The translations under genes were made by a program, and so were the position numbers. This document shows, piece after piece, positions 25,383 to 34,875 of a DNA stretch of 49,336 nt (its first letter is position 1; each line of letters opens with the position of its first letter). The stretch is from the NCBI GenBank assembly GCA_019634045.1, contig JAHQWA010000086.1, positions 1-49,336 on the forward strand, in the 5' to 3' direction. The notes beneath the pieces were generated by a model. The model was not told the origin of the DNA, made no database searches, and saw only the letters and a program-made list of their open reading frames with translations. The DNA comes from Saprospiraceae bacterium (GTDB lineage Bacteria; Bacteroidota; Bacteroidia; Chitinophagales; Saprospiraceae).

Positions 25383-25814
25383 ATGCAATCTTATTTTTCG
25401 TTCAGTTCTGCGATTATCCTCTTAGGTGTCTTCTTGAATTATCAAACCTTGCTCCCTGCATCTATTTCCCAAAAGGCCAAGTGGGTTTCTCCGAACCCAC
25501 AGGATACGCTCTTTCTGCAAGGAGAAGTATTGTACAGAAATAGTTGCGCCGCCTGTCACGTCTATACCTCAAAGCATAATATTGGGACAGCCCCTAATTT
25601 GAAAGGCGTACAGATGCGCTGGAAGGACTACCCTAAAGAAGACTTGTACAATTTCATCCGCAACTCCCCAAAAATGATTCAAGAGGGACACCCCAAAGCC
25701 GTCAAAGTAGCTAATCAATGGGATGGCGTGATGACAGCCTACCCTGAACTATCAGCGAAGGATATTGAATTGATGCTCTACTTCATCGAAAAAGAAACCT
25801 ACGGGGATGAATAA
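25383..25814 (+). CDS. Small monohaem cytochrome c (copy 3)
   Basis: A 143-residue protein with an N-terminal hydrophobic segment (SAIILLGVFLNY) and the haem motif CAACH at 55-59 in GEVLYRNSCAACHVYTS. The probable distal ligand is Met117 in GVMTAYPELSAKDI. The body shares QMRWKDYPKEDLYNFIRNSP with copy 1, which it resembles more than copy 2. It is an electron-transfer protein of the periplasm or outer face of the inner membrane. It lies 74 bases before the DUF1549/DUF1553 membrane protein, which has its own two CxxCH motifs and is a plausible redox partner. Confidence 0.9.
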   Translation: MQSYFSFSSAIILLGVFLNYQTLLPASISQKAKWVSPNPQDTLFLQGEVLYRNSCAACHVYTSKHNIGTAPNLKGVQMRWKDYPKEDLYNFIRNSPKMIQEGHPKAVKVANQWDGVMTAYPELSAKDIELMLYFIEKETYGDE

Positions 25815-25888
25815 TAGCCCCCCTAGGTCACCTGCCGAGGCGTTCATTTTTAACCTCAAAAAAGAAATGCTATTTTGGAAAGAAAAAC

Positions 25889-28723
25889 ATGTTCTTCCTT
25901 TCCTCCCACTGGCTATTGGAATTAGGTGGTAAACTCCACCCGCTCTTGGTGCACTTCCCGATTGGACTTTTGGTCGGTGCTTGGCTATTGGAAAGCTGGA
26001 AACGTTGGAAAAAGGGGCCGCAAGATTACCGTCAGGTGATTTATCTTGGAGCAATTTTCGCCATCTTTTCGGTCATCGGAGGAGTCTTACTGAAATCGAC
26101 GGGGGAATACGCTGGAGAATTGATTCAATGGCACGAGATCAGTGGCTATTTGACGGCAGGATTAGCGGTGACCTCAGCCCTTTATTATCGATATCGATAC
26201 GATCAATTCCCAGGAAGAGCCTATTTACTCTTAAGTGTAAGTTGCCTAAGTCTCACTTTCGCTGGGCACTGGGGGGCTAGTCTTACGCATGGGAGTGATT
26301 ACTTATCCTCGATTTGGTCTTCTTCTGGGGCCTCAAGTCAAACTGATATTGCCCATTGGCAAGCCCTCTCTTCGGCGGATTCCTTTCCACAAGACCAACT
26401 CAATCGACTCAACCTGGAAGTTCGTGCCCTATTTGCTCATCGTTGCTACCAATGCCATAGTGAAGCCAAGCGAAAGGGAGGTCTTGCCTTAGACCACAAA
26501 GAAGGGGTATTCGCAGGAGGTGAAAGTGGGCCCATCTTTATTGCTGGAGAGCCGCAAGCCAGTGAAATCATCAGACGACTGAGGCTCCCGCGCTCCAATG
26601 AGGAAGCCATGCCACCGAAAGGAAAAGCACTCAGTGAAGGAGAAATTGACTTGATAGCGCTCTGGATCAAACAAGGAGCGCCCTGGGCAGATACCTCCTT
26701 GAAGGTGTTTCGAGAGGCTCCCCTGGCACTCCAGCGTCCTGAACTCCCCAGTACGCCTCCTGAGATCAAACACCCTATTGATAAATTCGTACATGTATAC
26801 TTCCAAGATCAAGGCATCGAATGGCCCAAATTGATTGATGATCGACAATTTATCCGTAGAGCTTACCTAGATATTACGGGGCTTCTCCCAAAACCAGCAG
26901 CAATACAAACATTCGAAGATGATGTTTCTGCTGATAAACGCGAGCGCTTAGTTCAGGAGCTGTTATCTGATCAAGAGAATTACACCTTACACTGGTTGAG
27001 TTTTTGGAATGATCTTTTGCGCAACGATTACTCTGGCACCGGCTTTATCACAGGAGGGCGACAGCAGATCACCGACTGGCTCTATCACTCCCTGATCGTG
27101 GATAAGCCCTATGATCAAATGGCCAAGGAATTGATCAATCCATCGGAGAAGTCAGAAGGTTTTATTAAGGGTATCCAATGGCGAGGAGTGGTCAATGCGA
27201 GTCAACGGACAGAGCTACAGGCCGCCCAAAACATTTCGCAATCACTCCTCGGCGTCAATCTCAAGTGCGCCTCCTGCCACAATAGCTTTATCAACAATCT
27301 AACCCTAGAGCAAGCCTATGGCTTTGCCAATATCTTCGCTGAAGAATCTTTAGAGATTCATCGCTGTGACAAGCCTATCGGTCAATTTACCCCCCCTAGT
27401 TTTCTGTACCCCAGTCTGGGAGAGGTCGTGGGGGATAGTTTGAAGGAACGGCTGGCTGCACTAGCCGAGGTGGTGGTGCAACCTGCTAACGGCCGATTGT
27501 ATCGCAACATCGTTAATCGATTCTGGCAACAATTGTTTGGCCGAGGAATTATCACGCCCGTAGATGAATTGGACAATCTACCCTGGAGCCAGGAATTACT
27601 GGATTGGATCGCCTCGGAATTCGTACAGAATGACTACAGCCTCGCCCAACTACTGGCAGATATCATGAGTTCTCAAACCTATCAATTCCCAGCGGTTAAC
27701 TATCCTTCCCCCGCCTTCGTAGCCTCCGAAAAATTCGTTTTTCGAGGCCCTATGATCAAACGCCTTAGTGCAGAGCAATTCGTGGATGCTTTTGCCCAAG
27801 TCGTGCAGCCCATTTACCATAGTCGATCCTATGACCCGGACAGTCTGGACATGGATTGCGAATGGATCTGGCATGAGGAAATTGAGCTGGAACGCAGAGT
27901 CTTACCCAAGCCCGGCAAACGCCGCTTTAGAAAGGCATTTTCCCTGCCGTTAGGACAACAAGTAACTAAGGCAAAACTTCTGCTGACGGCAGATGATGCT
28001 TTCACGTTCTTTCTCAATGAACAGCGAATACTGGCAGGACAGGATTGGCAGCAAGTCCAGCCATTAGACCTCCCGCTAGATATTCTACGCAGCAATAATC
28101 AGATTGCTATCGAGGGAGTAAACGAAGGAATCATCGCTAATCCTGCGGGTCTATTATTTTCCTTGCGGCTAGAATTAGAATCTGGCGATACGCTTTTTGT
28201 GCACTCTGATCGCAGTTGGAAGACTACAAAAGACACTTCGGACATTAAGTGGACGGCTTTGGATTATGAGGATGCCCATTGGGAAAAGGCTTGGCGTGCC
28301 GGTCGCTTCGAAAAAAGTTTTTGGGGTGTATTGCCTGCTTTTGATTTTGAATCCCCTGATACTACCCACCTTGTCAGAGCAGCATTAGTCAAGCAGGATG
28401 ACTTCATGAAGACCTTGGGGCGGCCTGTGAGAGAGAATGTAAGTTCGCAGAGGAGTGCCACCTCTACCCTATTGCAATCTCTGCTGCTAACCAATAGTGC
28501 CCTATTTCATGATAAAATACAAGAAGCTGCCAAGGTGTGGTTGTCTACCGGCCAGTCGCCCATTGATGCCGCGGCAACCTTATACGTACAAGCCTTGGGA
28601 AGGCAGCCCAATAAAAAAGAAAAACGAATCTTGCGGAAGCAACTCAAATCTGCTAATCCGGAGGAGTTCTTGGAAGATGTCATCTGGTCAATCGTATTGC
28701 TACCAGAATTTCAATTGATCTAA
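25889..28723 (+). CDS. DUF2231-PSCyt1-DUF1549-DUF1553 multidomain cytochrome-like protein
   Basis: A 944-residue protein. Residues 1-135 form a four-helix membrane module with LHPLLVHFPIGLLVG, the DUF2231 signature. A planctomycete-type cytochrome c domain (PSCyt1) follows at about 175-268, with CYQCH at 186-190 and the Met ligand region EEAMPPKGKALSEGE (Met241). DUF1549/PSCyt2 runs from about 293 to 485 (RRAYLDITGLLP, a second CASCH at 460-464). DUF1553/PSD1 runs from about 530 on (RNIVNRFWQQLFGRGI, LLADIMSSQTYQ, and the C-terminal LGRQPNKKE). A jelly-roll-like insert at about 675-805 (KAKLLLTADDAFTFFLN, SDRSWK) interrupts DUF1553. The families are abundant in Planctomycetes and often lie beside DUF1501 genes, as here. 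Function unproven; a redox role is likely. Confidence 0.9.
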   Translation: MFFLSSHWLLELGGKLHPLLVHFPIGLLVGAWLLESWKRWKKGPQDYRQVIYLGAIFAIFSVIGGVLLKSTGEYAGELIQWHEISGYLTAGLAVTSALYYRYRYDQFPGRAYLLLSVSCLSLTFAGHWGASLTHGSDYLSSIWSSSGASSQTDIAHWQALSSADSFPQDQLNRLNLEVRALFAHRCYQCHSEAKRKGGLALDHKEGVFAGGESGPIFIAGEPQASEIIRRLRLPRSNEEAMPPKGKALSEGEIDLIALWIKQGAPWADTSLKVFREAPLALQRPELPSTPPEIKHPIDKFVHVYFQDQGIEWPKLIDDRQFIRRAYLDITGLLPKPAAIQTFEDDVSADKRERLVQELLSDQENYTLHWLSFWNDLLRNDYSGTGFITGGRQQITDWLYHSLIVDKPYDQMAKELINPSEKSEGFIKGIQWRGVVNASQRTELQAAQNISQSLLGVNLKCASCHNSFINNLTLEQAYGFANIFAEESLEIHRCDKPIGQFTPPSFLYPSLGEVVGDSLKERLAALAEVVVQPANGRLYRNIVNRFWQQLFGRGIITPVDELDNLPWSQELLDWIASEFVQNDYSLAQLLADIMSSQTYQFPAVNYPSPAFVASEKFVFRGPMIKRLSAEQFVDAFAQVVQPIYHSRSYDPDSLDMDCEWIWHEEIELERRVLPKPGKRRFRKAFSLPLGQQVTKAKLLLTADDAFTFFLNEQRILAGQDWQQVQPLDLPLDILRSNNQIAIEGVNEGIIANPAGLLFSLRLELESGDTLFVHSDRSWKTTKDTSDIKWTALDYEDAHWEKAWRAGRFEKSFWGVLPAFDFESPDTTHLVRAALVKQDDFMKTLGRPVRENVSSQRSATSTLLQSLLLTNSALFHDKIQEAAKVWLSTGQSPIDAAATLYVQALGRQPNKKEKRILRKQLKSANPEEFLEDVIWSIVLLPEFQLI

Positions 28724-28731
28724 ACTCCGTT

Positions 28732-30171
28732 ATGTTAAACGAAATCGAAACACGAAGAACCTTCTTACAAAAAATGCAGCAAGCTAGTATGGCGGCCATG
28801 GCTGCAAGCTTGCCGAGTACCTCCTTTCTGTCGAGTTGTAGCACCACTAAATCATCCAACGCAACAGCAGATAGTGTCATCTTGCTCTGGATGGCAGGCG
28901 GCATGTGTCATACCGAAACTTTTGACCCTAAAACCTACACGCCTTTCGAGAAGGGGATGGAAAGTAAAGCGGTAGTGAGCACCTTCCCTTCTAGTCCCAC
29001 CGTTCTGGATGGAATTCATTTCTCAAAGGGCTTAGAAGGTATCGGGAGCGTAATGGACCGAGGTACCTTGATCCGATCCTATCGAGCTGCGGATTTGGGA
29101 CACATTCTACATACCCGCCACCAATACCACTGGCACACCTGCTATGAACCACCTCAATCTGTGCAACCGCCGCACATTGGGGCTTGGATTGCCAAGGAAC
29201 TAGGACCTGTCAACCCCGTCATCCCGCCCTTTATTGATATCGGCCAGCGATTCACGGTTGGTGAGGGGGAAGAATTGAAGGCTTTTCATTCGGCGGGCTT
29301 TCTTGGATCGGCTTTTGGTCCTTTTTTCATTCCAGATCCTGCCTACGGGCTGGAAAGCGTTCGCCCCCCGAAAGGCATGGATTTAAAACGATTCGAAAGT
29401 CGGAATAAGTTATATCGCGACCTGGTGAAAAGTAGTGCCTTTGGTGAATATGGTAGCAGTTATCAACAAGAATCCTACCTAAGATCGATGGAGCAGGCTT
29501 ATCAACTCCTTCGCTCCCCCGAGGCTCAGGCATTTGATCTCAACCAGGAGCCAAAGGAAGTGTATGAAAAGTACAACACGGGGCGTTTTGGATTAGGTTG
29601 CTTGCTGGCTAGAAGATTGGTAGAAAGTGGCGCTCGTTTCATCAGCGTCACCACAGAATACGAACCCTTCCTAGGATGGGACACCCATGAAAATGGACAT
29701 ACTCGCCTGGCGGGAATGAAGGCTCAAATTGATCGCCCCATACAGCAATTGATCTTAGACCTGGAGGAACGCGGATTGCTAGACCGAACCCTAATTGTGC
29801 TGGCTAGCGAGTTTAGCCGCGATATGTTAATGGAAGGTCGCCCGGGGGCCAATGTGAAAGATCAAGTCAAGGTCCCCGATCAAGTTGAATCACTGAAACA
29901 TTACGGCATGCATCGACATTTCACTGATGGTTGCTCTATGCTCATGTGGGGTGGCGGAGTAAGGAAAGGAGCAGTCATTGGAGAAACGGCAGCGGAGCGG
30001 CCCTTCAAGGCCATCACAGAACCCATCGTGATCGACCAAGTCCACCAGAGTATCTACCATGCCTTGGACATACCACCAGAAACACATTACACCATAGAGC
30101 AACGCCCTTTCTACACTACTCCCGATGGAACAGGAGAGGTGATTGCCGATCTTTTTACTCCAACTATATGA
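28732..30171 (+). CDS. DUF1501 family protein with twin-arginine signal
   Basis: A 479-residue protein of normal DUF1501 length. It opens METRRTFLQK-like (ETRRTFLQKMQQASMAAMAA), a Tat-type signal followed by SSC, a possible lipobox. The conserved core SVILLWMAGGMCHTETFDPK is the DUF1501 hallmark, related to the alkaline-phosphatase/sulfatase superfamily. Further segments such as LIVLASEFSRDM and GMHRHFTDGCSMLMWGGGVR continue the family pattern. The start is 8 bases after the DUF1553 stop, and the stop overlaps the next start (ATGA), so translation is coupled. The substrate is unknown. Tat export implies that it folds, perhaps with a metal, in the cytoplasm before export. Confidence 0.92.
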   Translation: MLNEIETRRTFLQKMQQASMAAMAASLPSTSFLSSCSTTKSSNATADSVILLWMAGGMCHTETFDPKTYTPFEKGMESKAVVSTFPSSPTVLDGIHFSKGLEGIGSVMDRGTLIRSYRAADLGHILHTRHQYHWHTCYEPPQSVQPPHIGAWIAKELGPVNPVIPPFIDIGQRFTVGEGEELKAFHSAGFLGSAFGPFFIPDPAYGLESVRPPKGMDLKRFESRNKLYRDLVKSSAFGEYGSSYQQESYLRSMEQAYQLLRSPEAQAFDLNQEPKEVYEKYNTGRFGLGCLLARRLVESGARFISVTTEYEPFLGWDTHENGHTRLAGMKAQIDRPIQQLILDLEERGLLDRTLIVLASEFSRDMLMEGRPGANVKDQVKVPDQVESLKHYGMHRHFTDGCSMLMWGGGVRKGAVIGETAAERPFKAITEPIVIDQVHQSIYHALDIPPETHYTIEQRPFYTTPDGTGEVIADLFTPTI

Positions 30172-31346
30172 ACCTAAAGGCACTAGTCGGTGGGATTGCC
30201 ATCAGCAGTCTATTAGTGAACTGTACACAAAAGAACATTCCTGCCTCTGGGCATGACAATGCTTCAGCTCTTCAATTTGAAAAACATCAAATTACAGATC
30301 AGTTCCTCGCAGAAGGTGTGGCCATCGGTGATGTGGACCAGGATGGCGATCAGGACGTTCTATCAGGCTTTCATTGGTTTGAAGCCCCAGCCTGGCAACG
30401 ACATGAAATTCAAGCCGCCACCGAATTTGACTATGCCACCGCTTATAGTTCAACTTTTCTCAACTTCACTATGGATGTGAATGAGGATGGACGAGTAGAT
30501 CTCATTCGAATCGACACGCCTGGTGAGGGGGTATATTGGTACGAAAACCCTGGTGATACCAGCATGCATTGGCAGGAGCATTTCATCGACAGCAGTGCCT
30601 GCAATGAATCTCCTATGCACGTCGACATCGACCGGGATGGGCGCAAGGACCTTGTTTTCGCCCACGAAGAGGAAGGAATCATGTACTGTTTCAGGGCACC
30701 GAAGAAAGGAGTCCGTCAAAATTGGGAGTCATTGGCCCTGAGTGCTCTAGCGGCCCCAGGCACTAACCGCTACGCCCATGGGCTAGGATATGGTGATGTC
30801 AATGGTGATGGGAGGCGTGATATCATTATTCGCCAGGGCTGGTGGGAGGCGCCAGCAGATCCTTTGCAAGTGCCTTGGACTTTCCACAAGGCCAATTTGG
30901 GTGAGCCTTGCTCGCAGATGTTTGCGCTAGATTTAGATAATGATGGTGATCAAGATATACTCTCGGCCTCCGCTCATCAATTCGGGATTTGGTGGCATGA
31001 GCAAACTTCTGATCTGGCCTTTCAAACTCACTTAATCTCCAAGAGCTTTTCTCAAACACATGGCGCAGCACTGGCAGATTTGGACGGCAATGGCTTACCC
31101 GACTTTATCACGGGTAAACGCTTTTATGCACACAATGGGAAGGATCCTGGGGGAAAGGATTCGGCGGTTTTGTATTGGTTTGAGCTGAAACAGGATGAAT
31201 CAGGTGCGCCCCAATGGATACCTCATCAGATTGATGATGACTCTGGCGTTGGTTTGCAAGTTTTGGTGGAAGACTTGAATGAGGACGGGAAGCTCGATAT
31301 TATTAGCTCCAATAAAAAGGGCGTGCATTATTTTTTGCAGTTGTAA
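30168..31346 (+). CDS. FG-GAP/VCBS-repeat lipoprotein
   Basis: I place the start at the ATG at 30168, which overlaps the DUF1501 stop (ATGA); this gives a lipoprotein signal (MNLKALVGGIAISSLLVNC, lipid cysteine 19), whereas the longer frame from 29931 begins inside the previous gene. The ~393-residue mature part has about seven calcium-binding-like DxDxDGxxD loops, including GDVDQDGDQDVLSGFHWFE, DVNEDGRVDLIRID, GDVNGDGRRDIIIRQGWWE and DLDNDGDQDILSAS. This is the FG-GAP/VCBS beta-propeller pattern of secreted proteins. It closes the cytochrome/DUF1501 cluster and probably sits on the outer membrane as a binding or scaffold partner. A bidirectional terminator follows. Confidence 0.9.
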   Translation: MNLKALVGGIAISSLLVNCTQKNIPASGHDNASALQFEKHQITDQFLAEGVAIGDVDQDGDQDVLSGFHWFEAPAWQRHEIQAATEFDYATAYSSTFLNFTMDVNEDGRVDLIRIDTPGEGVYWYENPGDTSMHWQEHFIDSSACNESPMHVDIDRDGRKDLVFAHEEEGIMYCFRAPKKGVRQNWESLALSALAAPGTNRYAHGLGYGDVNGDGRRDIIIRQGWWEAPADPLQVPWTFHKANLGEPCSQMFALDLDNDGDQDILSASAHQFGIWWHEQTSDLAFQTHLISKSFSQTHGAALADLDGNGLPDFITGKRFYAHNGKDPGGKDSAVLYWFELKQDESGAPQWIPHQIDDDSGVGLQVLVEDLNEDGKLDIISSNKKGVHYFLQL

Positions 31347-31360
31347 TGCTTAGCCCGGTC

Positions 31361-31412
31361 AAAACTTCCAAAGTTGCCTTAAGCCTGTCGATGGATTAAC
31401 TTCGGAAGTTTT
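31361..31412. terminator. Bidirectional hairpin between convergent genes
   Basis: AAAACTTCCAAAGTT (31361-31375) pairs with AACTTCGGAAGTTTT (31398-31412) over 15 positions with one mismatch and a 22-base loop, between the converging VCBS-lipoprotein and receptor genes. The end Ts/As suit termination on both strands. Confidence 0.7.
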
Positions 31413-31421
31413 GCCTCGGCT

Positions 31422-33746
31422 TTACTTCATTCGATTCAAGTATTCATCTACATCGCGATTCTGGTAACCAGAATCTGAGATTCTACCGAAAGCATAGCGA
31501 AGAGATAGGCCAAATGTACGGCGATCCAGCAAGTATAAGGTACGGGCATCTATTTGATTGATGCGGTAACCTTCTCTGAGTTTCATGGCTCGAAAGAGAT
31601 CATCAAAATAGATTCCTACTTGCAAACCCTTTAGAAATTGCTTATTCAAGGACCCACCCAAGACCCAATAGGGGTCCCGCTCAAATATGCCTTGAAACTG
31701 GCGACTTAACCCCCAGGCATAGAGTCCGGCCGTCCATTTTTTAGGTAGGCGAAATTGGTGGTTGGAATAATAATAGAGGTAGGGACTGCTATTTCCCAGC
31801 TGTGCCCGGCTATCTTTCACCTTCACTTGGGTGAACATTAAGAAATTAGTCATACTCCAAAACTTGTAGGTAAAGGGGCTCGTGAGTCGAATATCAAAGC
31901 CGTTTTCTCGCTCCAAGTTTTCGGGAGATTGCACTAGTCGGTCCTGTCCTTCATCATACTCAACCGTGACATATACGGGTAATTGCCGATTGAAGTACGA
32001 AACACTGATGGAATGGGTCTTATACTGATAATTTAGAGAAAATTCCTCATTGATGGTGGCCTGGAGATTGGCATTTCGGGTATACTCCAGAAAAGGGTGT
32101 ACAAAGGTGGAAATAGAACTGGCATTCAGATAATCTGGCCGTAGCACCGTTTTAGCATAGTTGAAAGAGAGCGTTTGGAAAGTATCTAATTGCCAATTGA
32201 GCGTTGCCTTAGGGAAAAGGAGAGTTTGATCCCGATCCACTAATAATTCTGTCTCTTCTCGAAAACCTCCTTCCACCGTAGTCGTTTCTGATCGCAAGCC
32301 TAGGGCATAATCCCATTTGTGGCCTTGCCCGGTGAATTGGGTATAAGTCGCATAGGTTCTTTCCTCATAATCATAATTGGATAACAGAGTGGGAGCAGCA
32401 CCCAAAAAATCAAAATCCAGGAAAGCATCAGCGGTCGCATGATAGTAACTTAATCCAGCCTCCCAACGATGATCTTGGGCCAGCTTCCGTTCAAAATCCA
32501 GGCGAGCAGCGAACACATCAATGGTATACTTCTGATATCGCTCCTGAGCAAACACCGAACCCTGGGCATTATAATTATTGAAAATCTGATTACTTAAATC
32601 TCGCAAATAGCTCGAATACTGAAGGCCTAGAAACAAATTCCCCTTCCCATCTGGCAGCTGCTTATTGTAATTTAAATTGCTACTAAAAAAGGAACGGTTC
32701 TCGAAGCCGTCAACGAAGGAGGTGATTTCATCCAGCTGCATTCCTTGGAGCAAAGTAGACTGAGTGTTAATGGGGGCTTCCGTAGTATGGGTTCGAAGAT
32801 TGGTGTTAGCGGATAAGTACTCGCCTTTTCCAATTTGGTAATAAAATCCTCCGCCGATGATAAACTGAGGGCGCGGGCCAGTGGAAACGGAAGATTGATC
32901 TAGAGCAGCCGGTAGGTCTGGGACATTGAGTTGATTATTGACATTCTCCCAAATGCCAATATGGTTGTAGCTAAAGTTTGCTTTCCACTCCCATTTCTTC
33001 TTTTTCAGCGCGGCATTAATGGTGGCATAACTATTGAATCGTCTACGCAATGCAATTACCTCAGATATATCCAAGCGAATCCCGTCAGAGAAATTTAGGC
33101 GGCGAGTTACTAGGACGACGACTCTCCCATTCGATTCATAGCGAGCGGAAGGGTTATTGATGATCTCGATACTTTTTATGCTTTCAATAGGGAGCGCGTT
33201 GAGATCCTCCATGTATATCCGTTGGTTCTCTAGGTAAATGAGTGGGTCGCCCTTGCCAATAATGCTAATGGATTGCCGATCATTGCTTAGCTGGACCCCT
33301 GGCAGCAGCGCCAAGACATCCATGGTAGAGCCCGGATTGACAAAGGAGGAATGGTCAATCGTAAACTTAAGGTTACCATTCTTATTTACCACCGTATTCC
33401 TTTTGCCTTTCACGGTCACTCCTTCCAAAAGTGCAATATTCCGTTGCAGTTGGATTTCTAGCTGCCGATTCTCCTCCAAATCAATAGCCCGGCGGTAAAT
33501 CTCAAAGCCCAAAGCACGAACCTCTACTAGATAAACCCCCTTAGCTACCGAACTTAGCTGGAAGTTACCCGCCTCAATGCTGCCGAACGTAACCACAGTA
33601 GAATCCGCCGCTTCCCGCAGCAATACCTCCCCAAAGCTCAAAGTTACATGCTCATCATCGAGTACAGTGCCTGCAATAGTGTAGCTTTCCTGCCCGTTCA
33701 CGGATAGGCTTACAAAGACAATCAGAAGGGTATAAAGAATTTTCAT
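31422..33746 (-). CDS. Outer-membrane beta-barrel receptor (OMP_b-brl_3-like, TonB-dependent type)
   Basis: A 774-residue protein. The signal peptide (MKILYTLLIVFVSLSVNGQ) is followed by a CarboxypepD_reg domain at about 23-105 and a plug-like domain at about 110-215, with VNPGSTMDVLALLPGVQLS and the PIESIKSIEIINNPSARY segment. A large barrel completes it, ending in RTFGLSLRYAFG and a soluble tail NRDVDEYLNRMK. The xxNPSARYxxNG motif and this C-terminus are typical of the outer membrane beta-barrel family PF14905, relatives of TonB-dependent receptors. The substrate is unknown. No SusD is beside it. The divergently transcribed neighbour is the FGE lipoprotein gene. Confidence 0.9.
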   Translation of the reverse strand: MKILYTLLIVFVSLSVNGQESYTIAGTVLDDEHVTLSFGEVLLREAADSTVVTFGSIEAGNFQLSSVAKGVYLVEVRALGFEIYRRAIDLEENRQLEIQLQRNIALLEGVTVKGKRNTVVNKNGNLKFTIDHSSFVNPGSTMDVLALLPGVQLSNDRQSISIIGKGDPLIYLENQRIYMEDLNALPIESIKSIEIINNPSARYESNGRVVVLVTRRLNFSDGIRLDISEVIALRRRFNSYATINAALKKKKWEWKANFSYNHIGIWENVNNQLNVPDLPAALDQSSVSTGPRPQFIIGGGFYYQIGKGEYLSANTNLRTHTTEAPINTQSTLLQGMQLDEITSFVDGFENRSFFSSNLNYNKQLPDGKGNLFLGLQYSSYLRDLSNQIFNNYNAQGSVFAQERYQKYTIDVFAARLDFERKLAQDHRWEAGLSYYHATADAFLDFDFLGAAPTLLSNYDYEERTYATYTQFTGQGHKWDYALGLRSETTTVEGGFREETELLVDRDQTLLFPKATLNWQLDTFQTLSFNYAKTVLRPDYLNASSISTFVHPFLEYTRNANLQATINEEFSLNYQYKTHSISVSYFNRQLPVYVTVEYDEGQDRLVQSPENLERENGFDIRLTSPFTYKFWSMTNFLMFTQVKVKDSRAQLGNSSPYLYYYSNHQFRLPKKWTAGLYAWGLSRQFQGIFERDPYWVLGGSLNKQFLKGLQVGIYFDDLFRAMKLREGYRINQIDARTLYLLDRRTFGLSLRYAFGRISDSGYQNRDVDEYLNRMK

Positions 33747-33890
33747 AGCTTAGGTATAGAACAAAGAGATAGCGATTCAGTGGTTTTAATAAATTCCATT
33801 GCTCATACACCAAGTTTTGACTGGGGTTCAAGAAAAAGCCTTAACTTATCTCTAGCTAGTATTATTTCGTTTACTCGAGCTAGTATCAAA

Positions 33891-34835
33891 ATGAAAAACC
33901 AATATCCACTAGTCATCTTGATGGCAGTGTCTCTTGTATTGCTGACTTGCCAAAACGACTCCATTCAGCAGCAGGCCGGTCTTATGCCAAATATGCAATT
34001 GATCCCAGCTGGCCATACGAACTCAATTGCCAACACGCGATCGAGCAAAGCCATAGCCCCTTTCTTCCTAGATGAAAAAGAAGTCACCAATGCTGATTTT
34101 GCGGCCTTTGTCGAAGCGACTGGATACCTCACCACCGCAGAGAAGGATCTAGATTGGGAGCAAATAAAGGAACAATTCCCCCCCAACACGCCTCCTCCAC
34201 CTGATTCACTATTAAAAGCGGGAGCCTTAGTTTTTAGGCCTGAAATGGAGAAAATCGATCTTCAGAATGAGCTCTCTTGGTGGCGCTGGGAGCAAGGGGC
34301 AAATTGGAAACACCCGGAAGGTATGAACAGTAATATTGAAAGTCGGCAGAATCACCCTGTAGTACAGATCAGCCACGCCGATGCTCGTGCCTACTGCCAA
34401 TGGAAAGGAAAACGCTTACCGACGGAAGCAGAATGGGAATGGGCCGCCATGGGTGGGGCTTCTTCGTCCATTTATCCATGGGGCGATAAGTCGCCCGATC
34501 AAGCCTATGACAAAGCCAACTTTTGGCAAGGGCCCTTCCCCTGGAAGGACCAGGAATTAGACGGTTTCGCTAGCACCACACCCGTTGGTCATTTCCCAGG
34601 CAACGGGTATGGTTTATACGACATGGCCGGCAATGTTTGGGAGTGGTGCGCAGACCCTTACCAGGCGAAGCCAGGCAGTCCAGTCCTGGCGAACCATTTT
34701 GTAATCCGTGGCGGCTCTTTTCTTTGCGCAGAAAACTATTGCAGCGGTTACCAAACGCGCAATCGCCTTGCTGCGGATGGGCAAATCGGATCTAATCACA
34801 CCGGCTGTCGCTGCGCCCAGGACATTGACAATTAA
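33891..34835 (+). CDS. Formylglycine-generating enzyme-like lipoprotein with catalytic cysteine pair
   Basis: The ATG at 33891 (314 residues) gives a lipoprotein signal with lipobox LLTC (Cys20); the longer frame from 33780 has no signal. The FGE-sulfatase/SUMF1 domain spans about 31-310: FFLDEKEVTNADFAAFVEAT, GKRLPTEAEWEWAA, YGLYDMAGNVWEWCADPY and VIRGGSFLCAENYC. The last motif holds two cysteines five apart (Cys279 and Cys284), matching the copper-binding, catalytic pair of true FGEs and absent from many Bacteroidota SUMF1-like proteins such as GldJ/GldK. FGE oxidises the sulfatase active-site cysteine to formylglycine. A sulfatase gene follows after 40 bases and is a natural substrate candidate; a second lies 5 kb downstream. 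Confidence 0.9.
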   Translation: MKNQYPLVILMAVSLVLLTCQNDSIQQQAGLMPNMQLIPAGHTNSIANTRSSKAIAPFFLDEKEVTNADFAAFVEATGYLTTAEKDLDWEQIKEQFPPNTPPPPDSLLKAGALVFRPEMEKIDLQNELSWWRWEQGANWKHPEGMNSNIESRQNHPVVQISHADARAYCQWKGKRLPTEAEWEWAAMGGASSSIYPWGDKSPDQAYDKANFWQGPFPWKDQELDGFASTTPVGHFPGNGYGLYDMAGNVWEWCADPYQAKPGSPVLANHFVIRGGSFLCAENYCSGYQTRNRLAADGQIGSNHTGCRCAQDIDN

Positions 34836-34875
34836 AAAGCACATAGCATTTTTATCATAACGAAAACCAGCATAC

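Noticed and set aside
29931..30167. Upstream extension of the VCBS lipoprotein frame into DUF1501
   Set aside because: Overlaps the DUF1501 coding frame by 240 bases and hides the lipoprotein signal; the ATGA at 30168 is the natural start.
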